Positions 39,499 to 54,400 of a stretch of DNA of 64,000 nt are shown here, in pieces. Source of the DNA: Tomocerus qinae. Its lineage: Eukaryota > Arthropoda > Collembola > Entomobryomorpha > Tomoceridae. Location: the NCBI GenBank assembly GCA_020055645.1, contig CM034547.1, forward strand, positions 70,342,884-70,406,883, given 5' to 3'. Each line of letters begins with the position of its first letter. Position 1 is the first letter of the stretch. The notes beneath the pieces are model-generated. The model did no database searches. It saw only the letters and a program-made list of their open reading frames with translations, and was not told the origin of the DNA. The translations under genes were made by a program, and so were the position numbers.

Positions 39499-42400
39499 GT
39501 AAGTTTAATATTATTTACTCTGTTAAAAGGGTATTCTATGGTTTATTATGCTCTCAGAACAGAAGATAGGTTGATAGGCGCATGTACGCGTAGGTGCATA
39601 GAAGGTAACTATTTATTTTCTTTGAATTCGTTCCTCAGAAATCCCATAAAGCCTTTGCTTAACTATTGACAAGGTTTTGCACAACTGCTAATACATCATT
39701 TGAATGCGTTGCTCACATTTATTGTCCTTTTTTCAGCCACCCAATTGATTTTGTTCAAAACGAAATTCTGCTAGCACTCATGACTTGAGAATACTTGGAA
39801 AATGGAAAGTGGTCATATAATATTTCATAAGGATTTCTATTATATAACAGTATAGATATTGTCATTTGAACAGCACCTTAAGTATCTGCATACTCTACAT
39901 TACTACCACCACAGACACAATACGTTTTCTGTTACGCGTCACTTTCCACCGTAGGGTCTGTTGTAGTTACACAGAAAATGTGTCTGAAAGAAATTTTTTG
40001 CAGGAATTCAAAGAAATGAATGTTTTTTTGGCTAATTACGATTTTACGATTCAGTTGAAGAATGGCTACGGCAGTTTGGTGTAAAAAAGGAAAGTATGCT
40101 GATGACTATTGAGAACACTTGTGACTGCGACGACACAAATAGTCTAGTATATTATGCCGCTGCGTTGTGGTCGCTTTTCTCTCAAATGAATAACAGCGTA
40201 GGGTATCAACTCGCATTTTATTCCTCTCTGGTTGTGCAGCCTTCGTCTATTTTGGCTGCAACTTTCTGTAGGTTAGTCAGTTCGGTCTTGGTCTGGCTGA
40301 ACCAAACTTAGTTTACTACTATATATCTGCGTAGGAAGTAGTTGAAATGTTTTTATTCCGTTTCAGCAAGTTTATACATAGAACCAGACAGACAGAAAGA
40401 GTTACTAACTAGTACTACTATTACTTCCATTCATTCAATTTTTTAAAGAGCTCAAGTCAGTAAACGTTTAATATCATTACGCTTTAAGTCTACAAGCCAT
40501 TAGGAAGTAGGGAAATAGTTACTCATTTGCTTCAAACATTTTGAAGACGGTATTTTCTTATAATTATATGGCATGTAAGATAATTGTAGTTATCGTTAGT
40601 CTATAGTATGCTTACCATCTGTAGAAAATAGGTACAAAATTCACAATTAGCTTGTGTTGAAATGAAAGTGTAAAATAAAAGGATGACGAAAGTAAAACCA
40701 GGATACAGTAGCTCGTTTATTCAGTGTAGCACAGCGCAGCGGACACTATCGGGTATTCCTGTCCGAACGTTTCATTTCACGATAAAAACATAAACTACAT
40801 TAAATGTAGATCAAGTTTTTGTTTACGTATTTTAGTTCACGATTTCTTATTTAATTTAACTAGGCTTCCAGTATTGTTGTGCCTAAATTTTGAACCATCA
40901 AGTATTGACTGATTTCGTAATAATTATTGTGACATTGTAATGCAAATCCATCATAGTGTCTATAAATTTTCCTTTTTCTGTCATAGAGGTCTGTGTTTGC
41001 AATTAAAGTACTACAAGTCTTTACTACAACATATTATATCGCTCTATTTCCTACAGAAATATTTTTGTTTAATAAATACTGCATATTTTGAGTACATGAC
41101 CGAAAATAAGCACTTAAGATTTTACATATTTCGTACTTTTATATTGAAATTCGGTTTTGAATGTACTTAAAGCTAAGTAAGTCTAGTTCAGCGAATGCCA
41201 AAAGCCGTGATTTGAGTGACTATATCAGAAGTTGCCAAGCCTTGTGTCAAACATTAGTCACAGACTAGCTAATTGCCAAAAATTCTCTATGTTAGGATAA
41301 AAGGCTCATTATTTTCCATTCAGACAACAGAGATGAATGGGTTTTGTTCAGAGCCAAAACTTTTTCTTTTCAAGGTACTTTTCTCAAAATCACCGCTTCT
41401 TTTTATTTGGTTGTATGTAAAGTTAGTATTGAACACATCAAAGCTACACTTTCTGTCGTATTATTTAATCTAATTAGTAATTAGTTAATATATTTACTGC
41501 TCCTGTGCTCCTTATACTACCTACGTTAACGTACTATTACTATGTGCTTGATTCTTTCTCTTTTTTGATTCAATGCATCTGAATGTACCCATAGTTCAAG
41601 TTCACCTTCATTTACACGTACCTATCTCATCCAACCTAGTGGAAAAATCCTTGGTCCTTGAGAACTAAGCCAAATATCGGGATCACTGATTCAGAGTTGA
41701 AAATTTTGTTTTCAAAGATTTTCAGTTCTTTGGGACGAAGCCTCCTTTACGAATATGGCTATTGGCCTATATATTGGTATTGGTGCCGGTTGGTGAACAG
41801 TTATATTTTAAAATACTTTTTTTTCATAGACCGGATTTCTCCAAGTGAGACCTTCAATGATAAATACATCTTGAATTTTACTTAAAATATAATAAGGATA
41901 ATACGTGTTAGATGGTGTATATAAGAGCAGATCGATGCCGACTTATAAATGTATATTTTCCTGTTTTTGTTGTGACAGTAGTATTTAGCTGTAGAAATGT
42001 AAAAGGGCCTGTTGTTCAGAAGGTTGTAAAATAAAACCATGTAAAACTAATATTTAGCTACACTTCGAATCGTCCATAATCTTTTGTGTCGTAAGATGTC
42101 CCACGTAGTATAATAATTTAGCAACTGAAAAGGTTTTCAACGGTTGCTTTGTAGCTGCTGTAGAAGGGTCTCAAATCTCAGTTGAAACGTGTTGGCTATT
42201 GTGTTAGATGTTCAATTGGGTAACGTGTATTTAATAAGTAGTACAAGGGCACAAAACAACCAATTTGAAAAACGGAATTTGACAGTTTTTACTGCCCTTT
42301 GCAAAAACTGGCGTAAGCAATAAAGTGTGGAGCACTTATTTTTTGTTTCGACGTAATCTTTCAGTGAGATGCATGGATGGTTTTATGAATAAGGCAGAAG

Positions 42401-45400
42401 AAAAGGGTAGTTGGTGAAGTTAAATGTAAGTAGACAGTTGAGCATGCCATTTGCCATTACATTAAGTAAGAAGAGTATGCATGTGAGTATTAAATTGACA
42501 TTGGCAGTGATACATGGGCACTATTACAAGTACTAGTGTGATGTTCATCATGCAAAAAGAAGAGATTATAAGAGTAGAAAGGATTGGAAAGTCTGTTTTA
42601 TCTTGTAATTTAACGGAACATCTGTAGCAATTTCACGTCCAGCGAAAAATCATTTGCTTACACTGGTAGGAGGGAAAGAGATAGAGAAAGCTGTGTTGAC
42701 TTTACTTACTCCAGTTGACTTCCGAGGATATTCAAGGGAGAGTTGAGAAAGTGAACTGCTTGGCTGTATACTTACAAGTGAAAAGCCGAATCGCAAACGG
42801 CCCAAAGTGACTGGATGACTGAGTGAATGGGTAAGCTAACTTAAGCTGGAAATACATCTCGGCCCTGTAAGCAAATGAGAGAAAGCAGAGAAAGTTGCTT
42901 TCATTCAACTGGAAAACTTTCAAGTTTGAGAAGGAAGGAAGGAAGTAAATGAAATGAAGCTCTTTTCTTTAACTTTCACTCCGGTCCGACGGAATGAAAT
43001 CATTTGGAAGTGCAGCCAAGTCAAATAGACAACCAAGGCAGAAGGCATCCTATTACGAGACTTCAGGGAAATACACTTCCATCACTCCTTTCCACTGTCA
43101 AACATTTTAAGTGAACCCAAATTCTAACTAACTGCTATCTGGTCAATGGCAATCTAGTCCCCGCACAAATTCCACTCACAAACTCACCACTAGCTGCATT
43201 GCACTGCACTCGCCGATTCTCAACCCTCCTATGCGCAACTCTATATACTGTACTCAACATCACTTTAGCTTAGCACTGATTTTTATTTTCCTAGGACTGA
43301 GAAATTTCCCATTTCTTAAAGATTTTTCCGACTTGCTACTGAAATAATTCCTAAAATATATTTATTTGTTAAACGACAAAAAGGCGGACACAGAATTCTT
43401 TCAACTGGAAAAATATTTATAGTATTTGAATTTAAAAAGATTTCCTTATTTCTCTATGCTGTTGTGACGTCACAACCTACTCGACTTAGTGAAATACCAT
43501 TATTGAGTTCTGTTACGGAATTTTAACTAGAACGAAACTTAAATTCAAGTTGTAATTATTGTAATAGCTTCTTTATGAACAGTTATATCCGTATGTCCTT
43601 CCTAAAATATCCCTAACTAATTTACTAAGAGTTTAATCATTAATTCACTATTTTATCATTGTAGTAGACATTCATAATGATATGTATTCTGTTATATAGG
43701 TAGTGGCAGGATAGAGTTTAATTATGAGAGAGTTGATTCCTGAAAGTCATGTACTTCAGCTTAGATTGACCGAATTCAACAATCAATTCAATGGAGAAAG
43801 TAAAACTCTTGTTGCTTCAACTGAACTGCACTTATTTATTATTTATATTACCTACCGTTTATTATATATTTTGCATTTCTCCACACTTTCTTAAGGGCTT
43901 CAAAATATTTTGTCTTGGAGTAGATTATATAAACAATGAATGTAGGAAGATGTGAAAGTGGCTTAGAATTGGGATTTCTAGTTGGAGCATTTGCAGTATA
44001 ACTATCCCATTAAAGAGATTATTCATTGAAATGGCACACATAGTGTTGGTGGCTGCTCTATTACCGCAGTAGAGCCATGTGCAGATGTGCAACTAAAGTT
44101 CCATGTGCAATTACATTGGGATTTTATAAGGCGTGAAACATTTCACTCTACTTTCACTACATAATGTACTACTATCTGTTTAACTTGGTGGATCTCAGTT
44201 ACTGCATACACAGCGTATCTGTGTCTACTACTGTGTGGCTTGCTCTGGCTGAACAAGGGATGCTGCACATTAAAGTTAATAGGCTAAACTAAACTCAGGG
44301 TTAAACTTACGTTTTGCAGTCCAGACGTTTGCTAAAAACTGGTTCCAGACACTGCGTATTAAAATTAAAAAAAATGTCCAAAACTTTTTATTAAACCTGG
44401 TATCAGGTAATAAGTATAGTGTGGAGGTTGGGGGTTCCTATCGGGCTATAATAATATATCCTAAAAATATCCTTAGTAGTTAACTGTGCTAGGTTTGATT
44501 TTTGATTAGCCGTTATATTATGTATACTATGCTTGTTTACTTGATAAAAATTATACAGAAAATTCCACCAGTTCATACATATTATTTGGGGTAGGGCATC
44601 CTGTGCATCTATTCCCCGAGTGTTCACTGCACTGCTTCAAGACTAGGCTAAAATTGAATTCAGTTTTTTACTGTTGTTACTGATGTAGTTGGCAGTGAAC
44701 GCTGTTACTAATTAGTGCTACAATAAGCAAAGGTTTTTTATATTTGCAAATCCGAATCTCATAATATTCTTTGTTGTGATGTTACAAGTAAAACTCGATA
44801 GAAAAGTTTTCATAGTTTTCAACTGGTGTAGCCACAGAGCAGCAAACGTTGGTATATATTATGAGCTTTTTTGTACTTTGTAGTTTTGTACTAAACGTGT
44901 ATACTAAAAGTGGACAGAAGAAATAGTGAAAACCGAATGACATGAATCAGCAACAGCATAATAATAATAATATGAATGCACTTAATCAAACTAGTCATTC
45001 CATTCGATTCATTATATTATTACATCCAAGATTTCATCACCCTGTTTTGATTTGAAATATTGCAATTAAAAGTTACGTAATTATTTCGCTAAGTAACATT
45101 TAATGGCTGTAATGAATTACCAAATCCTTTTTGTATAGTCTTCTGGCTTCTTGTGACCTGCTTTATGCCTTGTGTTTAGCATAAAATAAAGAATAAGAAC
45201 TATAACATTTCGTATTGTGTTACTTAGTTGGGACTTGCATTTGTCTACTGGCACTTTTGTGTCGTTTGGTCGTGCCGTGTTGGTTTTATCTGAGTGGAAG
45301 TAGCTTATCAGTTAATAAATCAAAGATAGCATGTCTGCCAATGTGCTGTATCTGTATTGACCTATACGGGTTATCATTCTCACATAATTCGTAGCACTTA

Positions 45401-48400
45401 CCTTCACTACGTTGTGATATATGTACTTGTATTAAATACAACGACAACTTTGTAATAGTGTTTATTATATGTATGCGAAGACAAAGACAATGCAGTGTGC
45501 ATGCAAGCAATCTCTTCTAAATAATAGCCGTTTTAATGCCTTTTGCATGATATCGGATTGGATTCGCTTCTGAATTTAGTGTCTGGACCGTGCATTATGA
45601 TAATAAAAAGTCAAGTGAAGGCAGCTGGCTGAATGGTTCGTGTGTGTAGTTGATTTGGAGCACTTGGGAAGAGAAGCGACGTTAGCCAAAGCCAAAGAAA
45701 ATAAATAACAAAGTCAAGTACATTGGCTGGCAATAGGGAACTAAAGATTCTGTCTTATCTGTTTGGCAGTCGGAGAGATCATAAGATTTACGTGACACGA
45801 AATCTCTTGAGGATCAAATCTGCTTAGAGACCTTCCTAATGCAAATCTAACAGGTTAGTTAAGCACATAGTAGGAGTCCTCGTCGTGGTACTTAGCTCAG
45901 CTCAGTGTTAGAATCCTATAGTAATCATAATGCGTTGTTCTTGTATTTGTACTATTTAGTGTATGAGCGAGAAAGTTGAGTCTGGTATCTCTGGCCGAGG
46001 TAGTTCAAATATTTATGTCGACTCGGGAGAAAGAAGTTAGTTCATTTATAATCACGTTCGAGAGCGTATTATGATATTATAATGAAGTGTTCTAGTCTTA
46101 ACCCAATCGTAAGCCGCAGATAGCAACCGCACACACATAACTGCTAGGTACTTGTGTGTCTGCCTGAATAAATTGATCCGATTTTATATCGTCCCACTTT
46201 GCATAGAACTGCTGTAAATCAAAACCCCTTTCCTCATTAGTGTTACACTTCTTATGAGATATTGCAGAATTTTCTGCAACTACTAGCCATTGCCGAATCT
46301 GGAATTCTATTCTGACTTAGCTCACTCCAACCAACAACTAACCTTAATCCGTGCTCTTGTTTATCTTACTCAGATATCATTATAGCTTCGTTTATCCTCA
46401 TTCCATTTCTCATGACGTTCTTCCTGAACTTGTACTTCTCAGTATATCTGACTGCTCCACTTTCTCTTCTACTTTTATAAAAGCCTACACGTTTATATGC
46501 GCAATACCATGAACTACAGATAATACAAACGGTGAATATTATGTGCTGAAATAAAGCAGTACAGTACTTGCCAAGGCTGTATTGAGGGGGACGCCGGGGC
46601 TGCAAAACCCCCTCCTCGAAATCCAAAAATTCTTTTTCTCTAAGAATCAAATTTTGAATAATTTAGCTTATAGTTTTGGCTGTATGACGTCTCAGTCGAA
46701 AAAAATGCAATTTTAGGTTACCTATTACCTATATCTATCTTCCTTGGTTACTGCAAATCATTTAGTACATCCATAATTTTTTTTAAAAATTTCTAGAATC
46801 TGATATATTAGATGGTAATATACTAAGTTTCTATTTTGGAAATTGACGACCTTTCACACTTCATGTGTCAATCCAAAAAATGTGATTGAGTATTGTGGAT
46901 AGTTGATTGTTTGGGAACTTGGGAAGGATAATATTAGGGTTGTTGTAGCCCCATCCTTGTGGTATATTATTCGACATTTATTTGTGATATATACATACAT
47001 GAAATAACATATATAAAAACCAGCCATATGACGAGGGAGTTAAAAGCAAGAATATAGAGATAGATAATTCATGAAGAGGTAAAGATTTGTTGTATACCTT
47101 TATTAATGGGAAAGTGGATGGAGGATAATAGGTAGAAATATTATTGTTCAATTGCACAGCATTGAATGAAGATTGGTATAATAGCTTTAGCAAAAATGCT
47201 GTCCGGATTGGAAAGAAGAAGGAAAGCGGTTGAGCACGAACTGGAGGGAAATGTTGGATCATTAGGAGAGACGGGAGGCACGCGATTGCAATTTTTCTAA
47301 CGTGATCGAAGGAATATTATTGCCTCGCTCACTCACTTCCCTCAACTGGATCCGAGCAACTTGAGCTACATTTAGAATATTAGAAATACGGAATGGCAAT
47401 TTAACCTGCCCATCTACAATAACTAACGATAAGAGTTAACGATAGAAAGCTATGCCTGCCACGCTCATAATCAAGCCTACCTTGTTGGGTGCTTTTATTG
47501 ACACTGGCCTGTAAATAGGAATATGCATGTGTATCACTATCGCAAAAAGTTTCACATTCAACTGCTCTATAATTTTCAAGAAAACGGAAGGCTAATGTTC
47601 TCTGCTACAACTGATATGTGCCCCATTAGGACTACGACTCGTCTATTTTGTGGTGTGTGATGCAATCTGAGCTATTTGTTCTGAAACTGGAGCACAATGT
47701 ACCTAGTCCCTGCTGTGGCGATCAACTTTTTACTGTTTCGGTGGAGGTGGAGAAGAGTACGGAAGTTCACAGGATATCAAACATTTTCGAGAGTTTGTTC
47801 AAATATTGTAGCTCGGGAAATTACTCCGTAGAATGGGATTTAATTTTCTATTCAAAGGAACGATTAACTACGAATCGTGTTTGAGTTTGCTTGATTACAT
47901 TTACAATCTAATATTTACATATAACGACGTTACTCGGCAGATCTTCACCAGAAATCTTTATCCATGCATGCTTGAGTTTCAATCAGTCTCAATATGCAAC
48001 TTTCCTCCTATACAGTCCATACTATATAAAATATAATGCACAGTATATAATCTAACCTCTGTATAATAATATACATTCAGTAAGTTGTATTTACCTCCAA
48101 TAAGTTTTCCTACGTGTATTACTACGTACTTATCTGTACATATAATACTTGTTCTAGTTGGTTATGCAAGGTAGATACGTATTTAATGTTTTTCGTATGT
48201 AGTTCCACCTTTTCCCTTCAGATAATTCACATAAATTCACATCTCGTCCATTAGTTTTAAACGAGGGAAAAATAGCTCACATCACCTTTCTCCCGACATC
48301 TCATCACTTTCCCTTCTGGTTGAGTAGAGAAGACATGCAGGCAACTGTAACTCGACTGATGACTCACGTCAGCCATCTAATCGCTCCGTTTCACCTTTCC

Positions 48401-51400
48401 CTTCATTTTATATGCATCTTGCTGTGTGGGTGTCTGTTCACGTCATGAACAGTGCATGTGGCACTAACACATAAGTACATACCTAGGCACATCATGAAGC
48501 TACGTAATATCTGGCTTTGTGAATTGTGGACTTGCTTGGTGGTCTACGTCTGCTTTTCTGTCCATGCATTGCATCCAAGACATGCATGTAAAACAAAAAT
48601 ACTAAGTAGCTAGGGTCAAGTACAAGCATTTCACTGAAATGATATACAGCAGTTCATGTTAGCCTTCCTTTACAAAATGGAATGAGAGTTGAATGGTTCA
48701 GTCAAATCGTATGCATTTTGCCTATAATGTATGCAGTCAATGATTATTTTGACATGTACGTTGAAAATACTTTTTCACTTAGGAGGAGGTGTAGAAAGAA
48801 GAAAGATCGTAATATCTATAACATTTTGTTATGCTGATATGTAAATAATTATGGGGACACTTACTAATTTATTTATTATGTGGGCAGGGAAGAGTTTGCA
48901 AACAAATGGTTTTAAGCGGATGGACAGGACAAATGTGGCGGTAAGCCGAATAAACAACCGTCGCTATTGTAGGATTTCCTGTGCTTATCTCTTCTATCGA
49001 GGATGAGTAATGGTTTATGGAACGGATCAGAGGATATTTAATATTACATGATGATCTTCTCACATGCACTTTACGTCTTACTTCGAGCCTAGTAAATCCA
49101 TCACTCTGACTTTGCTTTTACAGTATGCACTGCTTTTCGGAACCTCCTTTCTTGAATGAAAACAGAGTTTTAATACATTTTTTATGTCCTCAAGTTCGGT
49201 TCTCAGCTTATGTGGGGTTTTATATCTCCAAGCACAACGTCGGAACGAGTATATTTTAAAAAGATTGAAAGAATTCTTTGCACTCACTGAAAAGACATTT
49301 AGTCTCCATTTACCTAAAAGCAGCCGTTTACCATAGACTTGAAAATTTAAATTAATAAACAATATGATCGAGTATAACCAATAAGAAATTCGTATCATCT
49401 TCATCGACCGTAAACACAGGCATTAATGTAAAAAGAGGATGTGTTTGTCATAGATGAGTTTGTGTGTAATTTTATTCTTACGTACGTAATGATTTGTAAA
49501 TAGTGGCAATGGCAAACAAACAATTGTAAGATCAACAAATATCAATTCAGTGCGAGGAAATGATGAGAAAGTAGAAATCTGTTGCATTAGCAGTTGGAAA
49601 ATATTATTTGAATAGCAGGTAGTAGACAAGTTGAGTGAATGTAGGATGATTATTATACTCCACTCACTCACAAGTACGTATGAGAACAATGAGTACATTG
49701 CTCTATGGTGGTTGAAAGAAGAAGTTAAGTAACTAAGTATAAACAAATATTTGTATCGGAAGAACTTTTCAGTGGTTGAGAGCAGTCATCTGTAGGCAGT
49801 CAGGGAAATTTAGTTGGCATTACAGTAGTGAAAAGAGAGAGAGAGAGAGAAAGTAAAAGAGAAACTCTCCGTGGCCTTCTGTCCAATTCCCACGTTGCTT
49901 TTTAGTAAAGCGACCGATTATTTTCTGGTCAATTCAGCCGTGAAAATAGAGTGGAGCCAACCTGTTCATTTTCCCCTCCTCCACTCTTTAATCCTTCCTC
50001 CCTATTTTAATATTCTTTTTACTCATCAATGGACCTCTTCGTCTTCCTCACAAAATGTTTGCTTTTCAAAGTTAATGACGACATTCAATTAGTATTGTAT
50101 TTGTGGCAACAGTGGCTACACAATACGTTTTGATTGTTATGAAATATTATAGTCTACAGTTATTACTAATTGAGATGGAGTAGCGAACTTCTTGCACAAA
50201 AGGTTTTGTTTTATACCGTCTACAAAACAGTTGGTAAACAAATACATAGTTACTTTCTCTTTTCTTAAGTTAACTAGTACGTAATGAGAATTTGACCAAC
50301 TTTTACCATACCAAAATGTTTCTCGTTAAAAATCGGCAAAAATTTCATATTTAAGATAAAACAGAAAAATGACTATTTAAGGTGATTGCTTCACACAAAT
50401 GCATTTAAGTATGATATGTACTTATATAGAAGTACGAGTGCTTGCCATCCTAAATATTTTCTATGTTAAACGATGATGAGACGAATCATCGGTGGTTGAT
50501 GAACAAGTTATACTAAGTAACGTCTACATAACTGTTATTGTTCATGGCAGCAATTGCAAAGTTTTGTGAGAAACTGTAACAAAAGTGGGATTGTAAAAGA
50601 GTGATGAAACATCAAGAATGTACATAGCATTTTCTTTTCTTACAGTTTCACACAATAAACAGAAGCGTCGCTTTTGTAACCGTAACTCATTTGGAAATTA
50701 GAACACAAGTAGCGAGTGATATGTATGTAGTAAGTAGTAGCACGCTAAATAACATTTTTAGTCTTAGTTTTAGTTGGGTAGTAAAAGTGTGTGAAGGACG
50801 ATGCTAAATAAATTTCAAGCGTCGAACACAGCAACCTAGTTTATGACTCTGTAGCGAGCAAACAAGAAAGTTTCTCTAATAAACTATCTATAGATGTTAA
50901 GTGCCAAAGTTTAATTTAGGCGTATTCCTTCCGGACACAGAATTCTATTAGAACTCCATAACCGAGTTAACTAACTACCGACGTTACTTGCTCCGTAGAC
51001 ATAGTCTCGTATAAATGTAGAGCAGTTCAGTATAATGTTATGTTAATAAGTTATAGTGACAGACAGGAGGAACCACAGTTGCTTGTGCTCGCTAGCCAAT
51101 TATCTCCAAGTCTCTTGATCACATCCTGCTGACGCTGAATTGTGTAAAAGAAAAGGCTCCTGTACTCACTAACTTTGGCTAATTAAATTTACCTTAAAAA
51201 GCTCTGTTAGATATTTGAGAGTCGCAGACTGATTTCAGAAAGACTTTGGCTCGCCAAGTTTTCATCCGTCAATGAATGAATAATTTTGATCTTGTCTACC
51301 TCACAATTAGCTTCCAAAGTCTAAAAGGACAAAAACAGCCCGCACTAAAGAGAATAGGACAATAACAACTTCAATGTTGTACCGTTATTATAATTACATC

Positions 51401-54400
51401 GTAGTAGTTCCTTTCATGCCCTTTCTTTGTTGACAACTCCGCCACAAGCGTTTTAACGAGATTTGCGTCATTCCGATTCTTTCTCTCAATTTCTCTGAAA
51501 AGATACATTGAAATATTAAAGATTTAATTAAATCCGGAGTTTACTTTCAGGAAAATCATAACAAAAGTTACCCTTACTGCTCAAGACTTGGGGTACTAGC
51601 TAAGAAATTATATTTACTCTGTAGACGTAGTAGACAATAAACACACAGACAATACCGGAAAGCTATGCAATTGAGTTGGGGATGAGTATCCAGCAGTAAC
51701 TTTTTAAAACATTTTTTTGTCACTAATTTTTCATTTATTCACACTAGGCTTAACTTTTAATATATTAAAAGATATTATTCAAACTGTATGTCGTTAAACG
51801 TTTTAGTATCGCCAACATTAACAACAAAGATAAAAGCAGTAGACAGAATGCAGTGTAAGAGTAGAAAAAATGGTGAAAATCTCAATTTAGCAGGGGCCTC
51901 GGCCTTGTTTGTATGAAAAGAAGTGAGTCGTTGACTTTTTCAAGGCAGTCTGTCAAATGTCTTTGCATTCCTTGTTGGTGTAGAGACAAAACCGCATAGC
52001 ACGCACACACAGAGGAGAAAGCGGGAGAAAGGATTGAATTGCGAATCAGAAAGGCTGTACTGTTTATGTTCTGAACTATTTTGTCGATTTGTGATTCGGT
52101 TAGCTGTCAATCTGGAGAGAATGGATTATACTTGTTCACTACAAACAGAAATGTACTTACAGATGTGTTGGTCGGATCCATCCTTCCAGTTACTTTACTT
52201 ACTGCCGAAGTCACATTTCCTTACGCTGCCAGTCAATTCATGCCTAACTTTCTAGTTGACTTACAATCTGATTCGGATTTGAATTACATTGCGCTCTGTT
52301 GGGCTTGTCTCCTCCGTCGCATGCACTTTGACTTCTCCCACTCAATTCAAATCTGACTCCACAAGTCCCCCTCCCTGACGGACTCACTCAGACAACTGTA
52401 CTTACACCTCCCTTCATATACCTACGTATATCCATTTAAACACTTTCTACCTCCCCTTACCTGTCACTTTATCCTACACTTATTATGTAGGACAAAAATG
52501 CTTCTTCAATGTAGTCATCGTCATCAATGTAGCAAATTAATATTCTTAAAACTCGATTTAGTCGAACTAGAAAGTGAATAATAAATAAATCGTGACATTT
52601 TGTTGTTTAAGTTTTTTAAGGGAAAGGGTATTTGTTAGTGTTTTTTGTAAAATTGCAATTGTCTGTTCTCTGCTCCTTGTTGCTATAAAATAGATTATAA
52701 TATGTAGTACATTGTGTACTATAGTGACAGTTAAGTCTCTTGACTTTTTCTGCAGATTGTTCCACTTGGTTTCCAAAACCTGAGTGTTATTCTTTTCCGT
52801 CTACCGTATTTTCCATATTGCACACCCGTATGCAGTGGGGTCTTTGTGTCTACTCATACCTTGTGCAATTCTCTTGGGAGGAAATTCCATTTTGGTTTTA
52901 AGGCTGTAAAGAGCAGTCTTTAAGTTTTGACAATAAACACGTTTTTTATTGTAGTATAAAATAAAAGATGAAGTGGGGATGGGTAAGTAGGTAGAGAGCG
53001 GGGGTGTAGTATTTAAGGAAATGTATTTGTCGGATGAGATGGAGGAGGGAATGGTGAAAATATTAGTGTAAAGGTAGTAGGACTTGTGTTGGTAGTTAGT
53101 TATCGTTAGTGCTTACTTATTGTGTTCACTTGACTTGATTTGAGTTTGCTTCAGTGTCTCTGCCACGCTACTCCATTCCCAGGAAAATTGATAAAGCGTG
53201 CTCTGCCTCATCCTTGCCGTCTCCCAGTCAGAGAACAAGAGAGGAGTTTATATATTCTGTGCACTGCTCCACCTCGCCTCAAGTTTCAACAGTCAAACCC
53301 ACTCTGCTCATTCAGTTGAATCTTGAAACTGAGGCGGACAAGACACATAAAAATTCATGGGACGATACGATACGATCTCTTTAACATTTATTTATAGCAG
53401 ACTCAGTCAGCCCTCCTCTTCTTCAGTCACATTTATTACCAACCTAATATTGCAAAATAGGCTATCGATAACTTGTTACAGATATCTCTTATATTTACTC
53501 TCAGTTAGGAATGAAATTCTACTACTATGGCTTATCTGCCCTGTACTGGCAATTTATACAGAAAATCACGTCTGGCATTAGTACAGACAGGTGCGCATAT
53601 CATGGCGACATTTTTCCAACATTTCATTGGGGTGACTCAACTCGTATCTGTATAACTAGCTCCAATCCTCCTCTACTTCGTTTCGTACCTATGAATAAGA
53701 AAGTTGGACAGGGGAAAATAATGACTGGGTCGTGCTATTCGTTTGTTCTCCAGCTTGATACTCAAATAAATATTTGACTCAATTTTTGTCAAATAGACTC
53801 GTGAAATGATTCTTTCTATTATAGACTTACAGTGAAAGGTAGAGCCGTAATGTCATGTTATACTGTAATGCCATTGAAAATGTATGAGTAGCATTGCAAG
53901 TCGGTCAACATTGCGAGATAGAAAAGCTTTTTGTTTGAGAGTCCTTTACAAATCGCTGGCTTGTCAGGTTTTTCGGAGCATGAGAGGCGTGCACGGAAGC
54001 CAATCAAAAGATTCTTAGCAGTTAAAAGTCATTTCATTTGAGTTTGGGCTCCGTCATTGTCTGAACAAACTCTGATTGCAAGTTTTTAAGTGAGTGAGAT
54101 AATGCTTCTGAGTATTAAATGACTAGCTGACAGGATCTCCTTCTTCCATCAATTACTATTGCCTGACTTCCCAATCAAAAGTGACGGGTACTTACAATTA
54201 CAAATAGTAAGAGCAAATGTGCTGTTTGTGGATAATGTTACTACATCTGAAGCCACGAAAGGGAAAGCAGGCAGAATACAAATGAACTTTCTATCGCTTT
54301 CCATTAGTTCGTTTTGTTATTCCATTTTTATTTTTAAGATCTCATCTCTTCGGAGTCTATTGTCTGAAAATTTGTAACCTGAAACTGAGCTGGGTGCGGA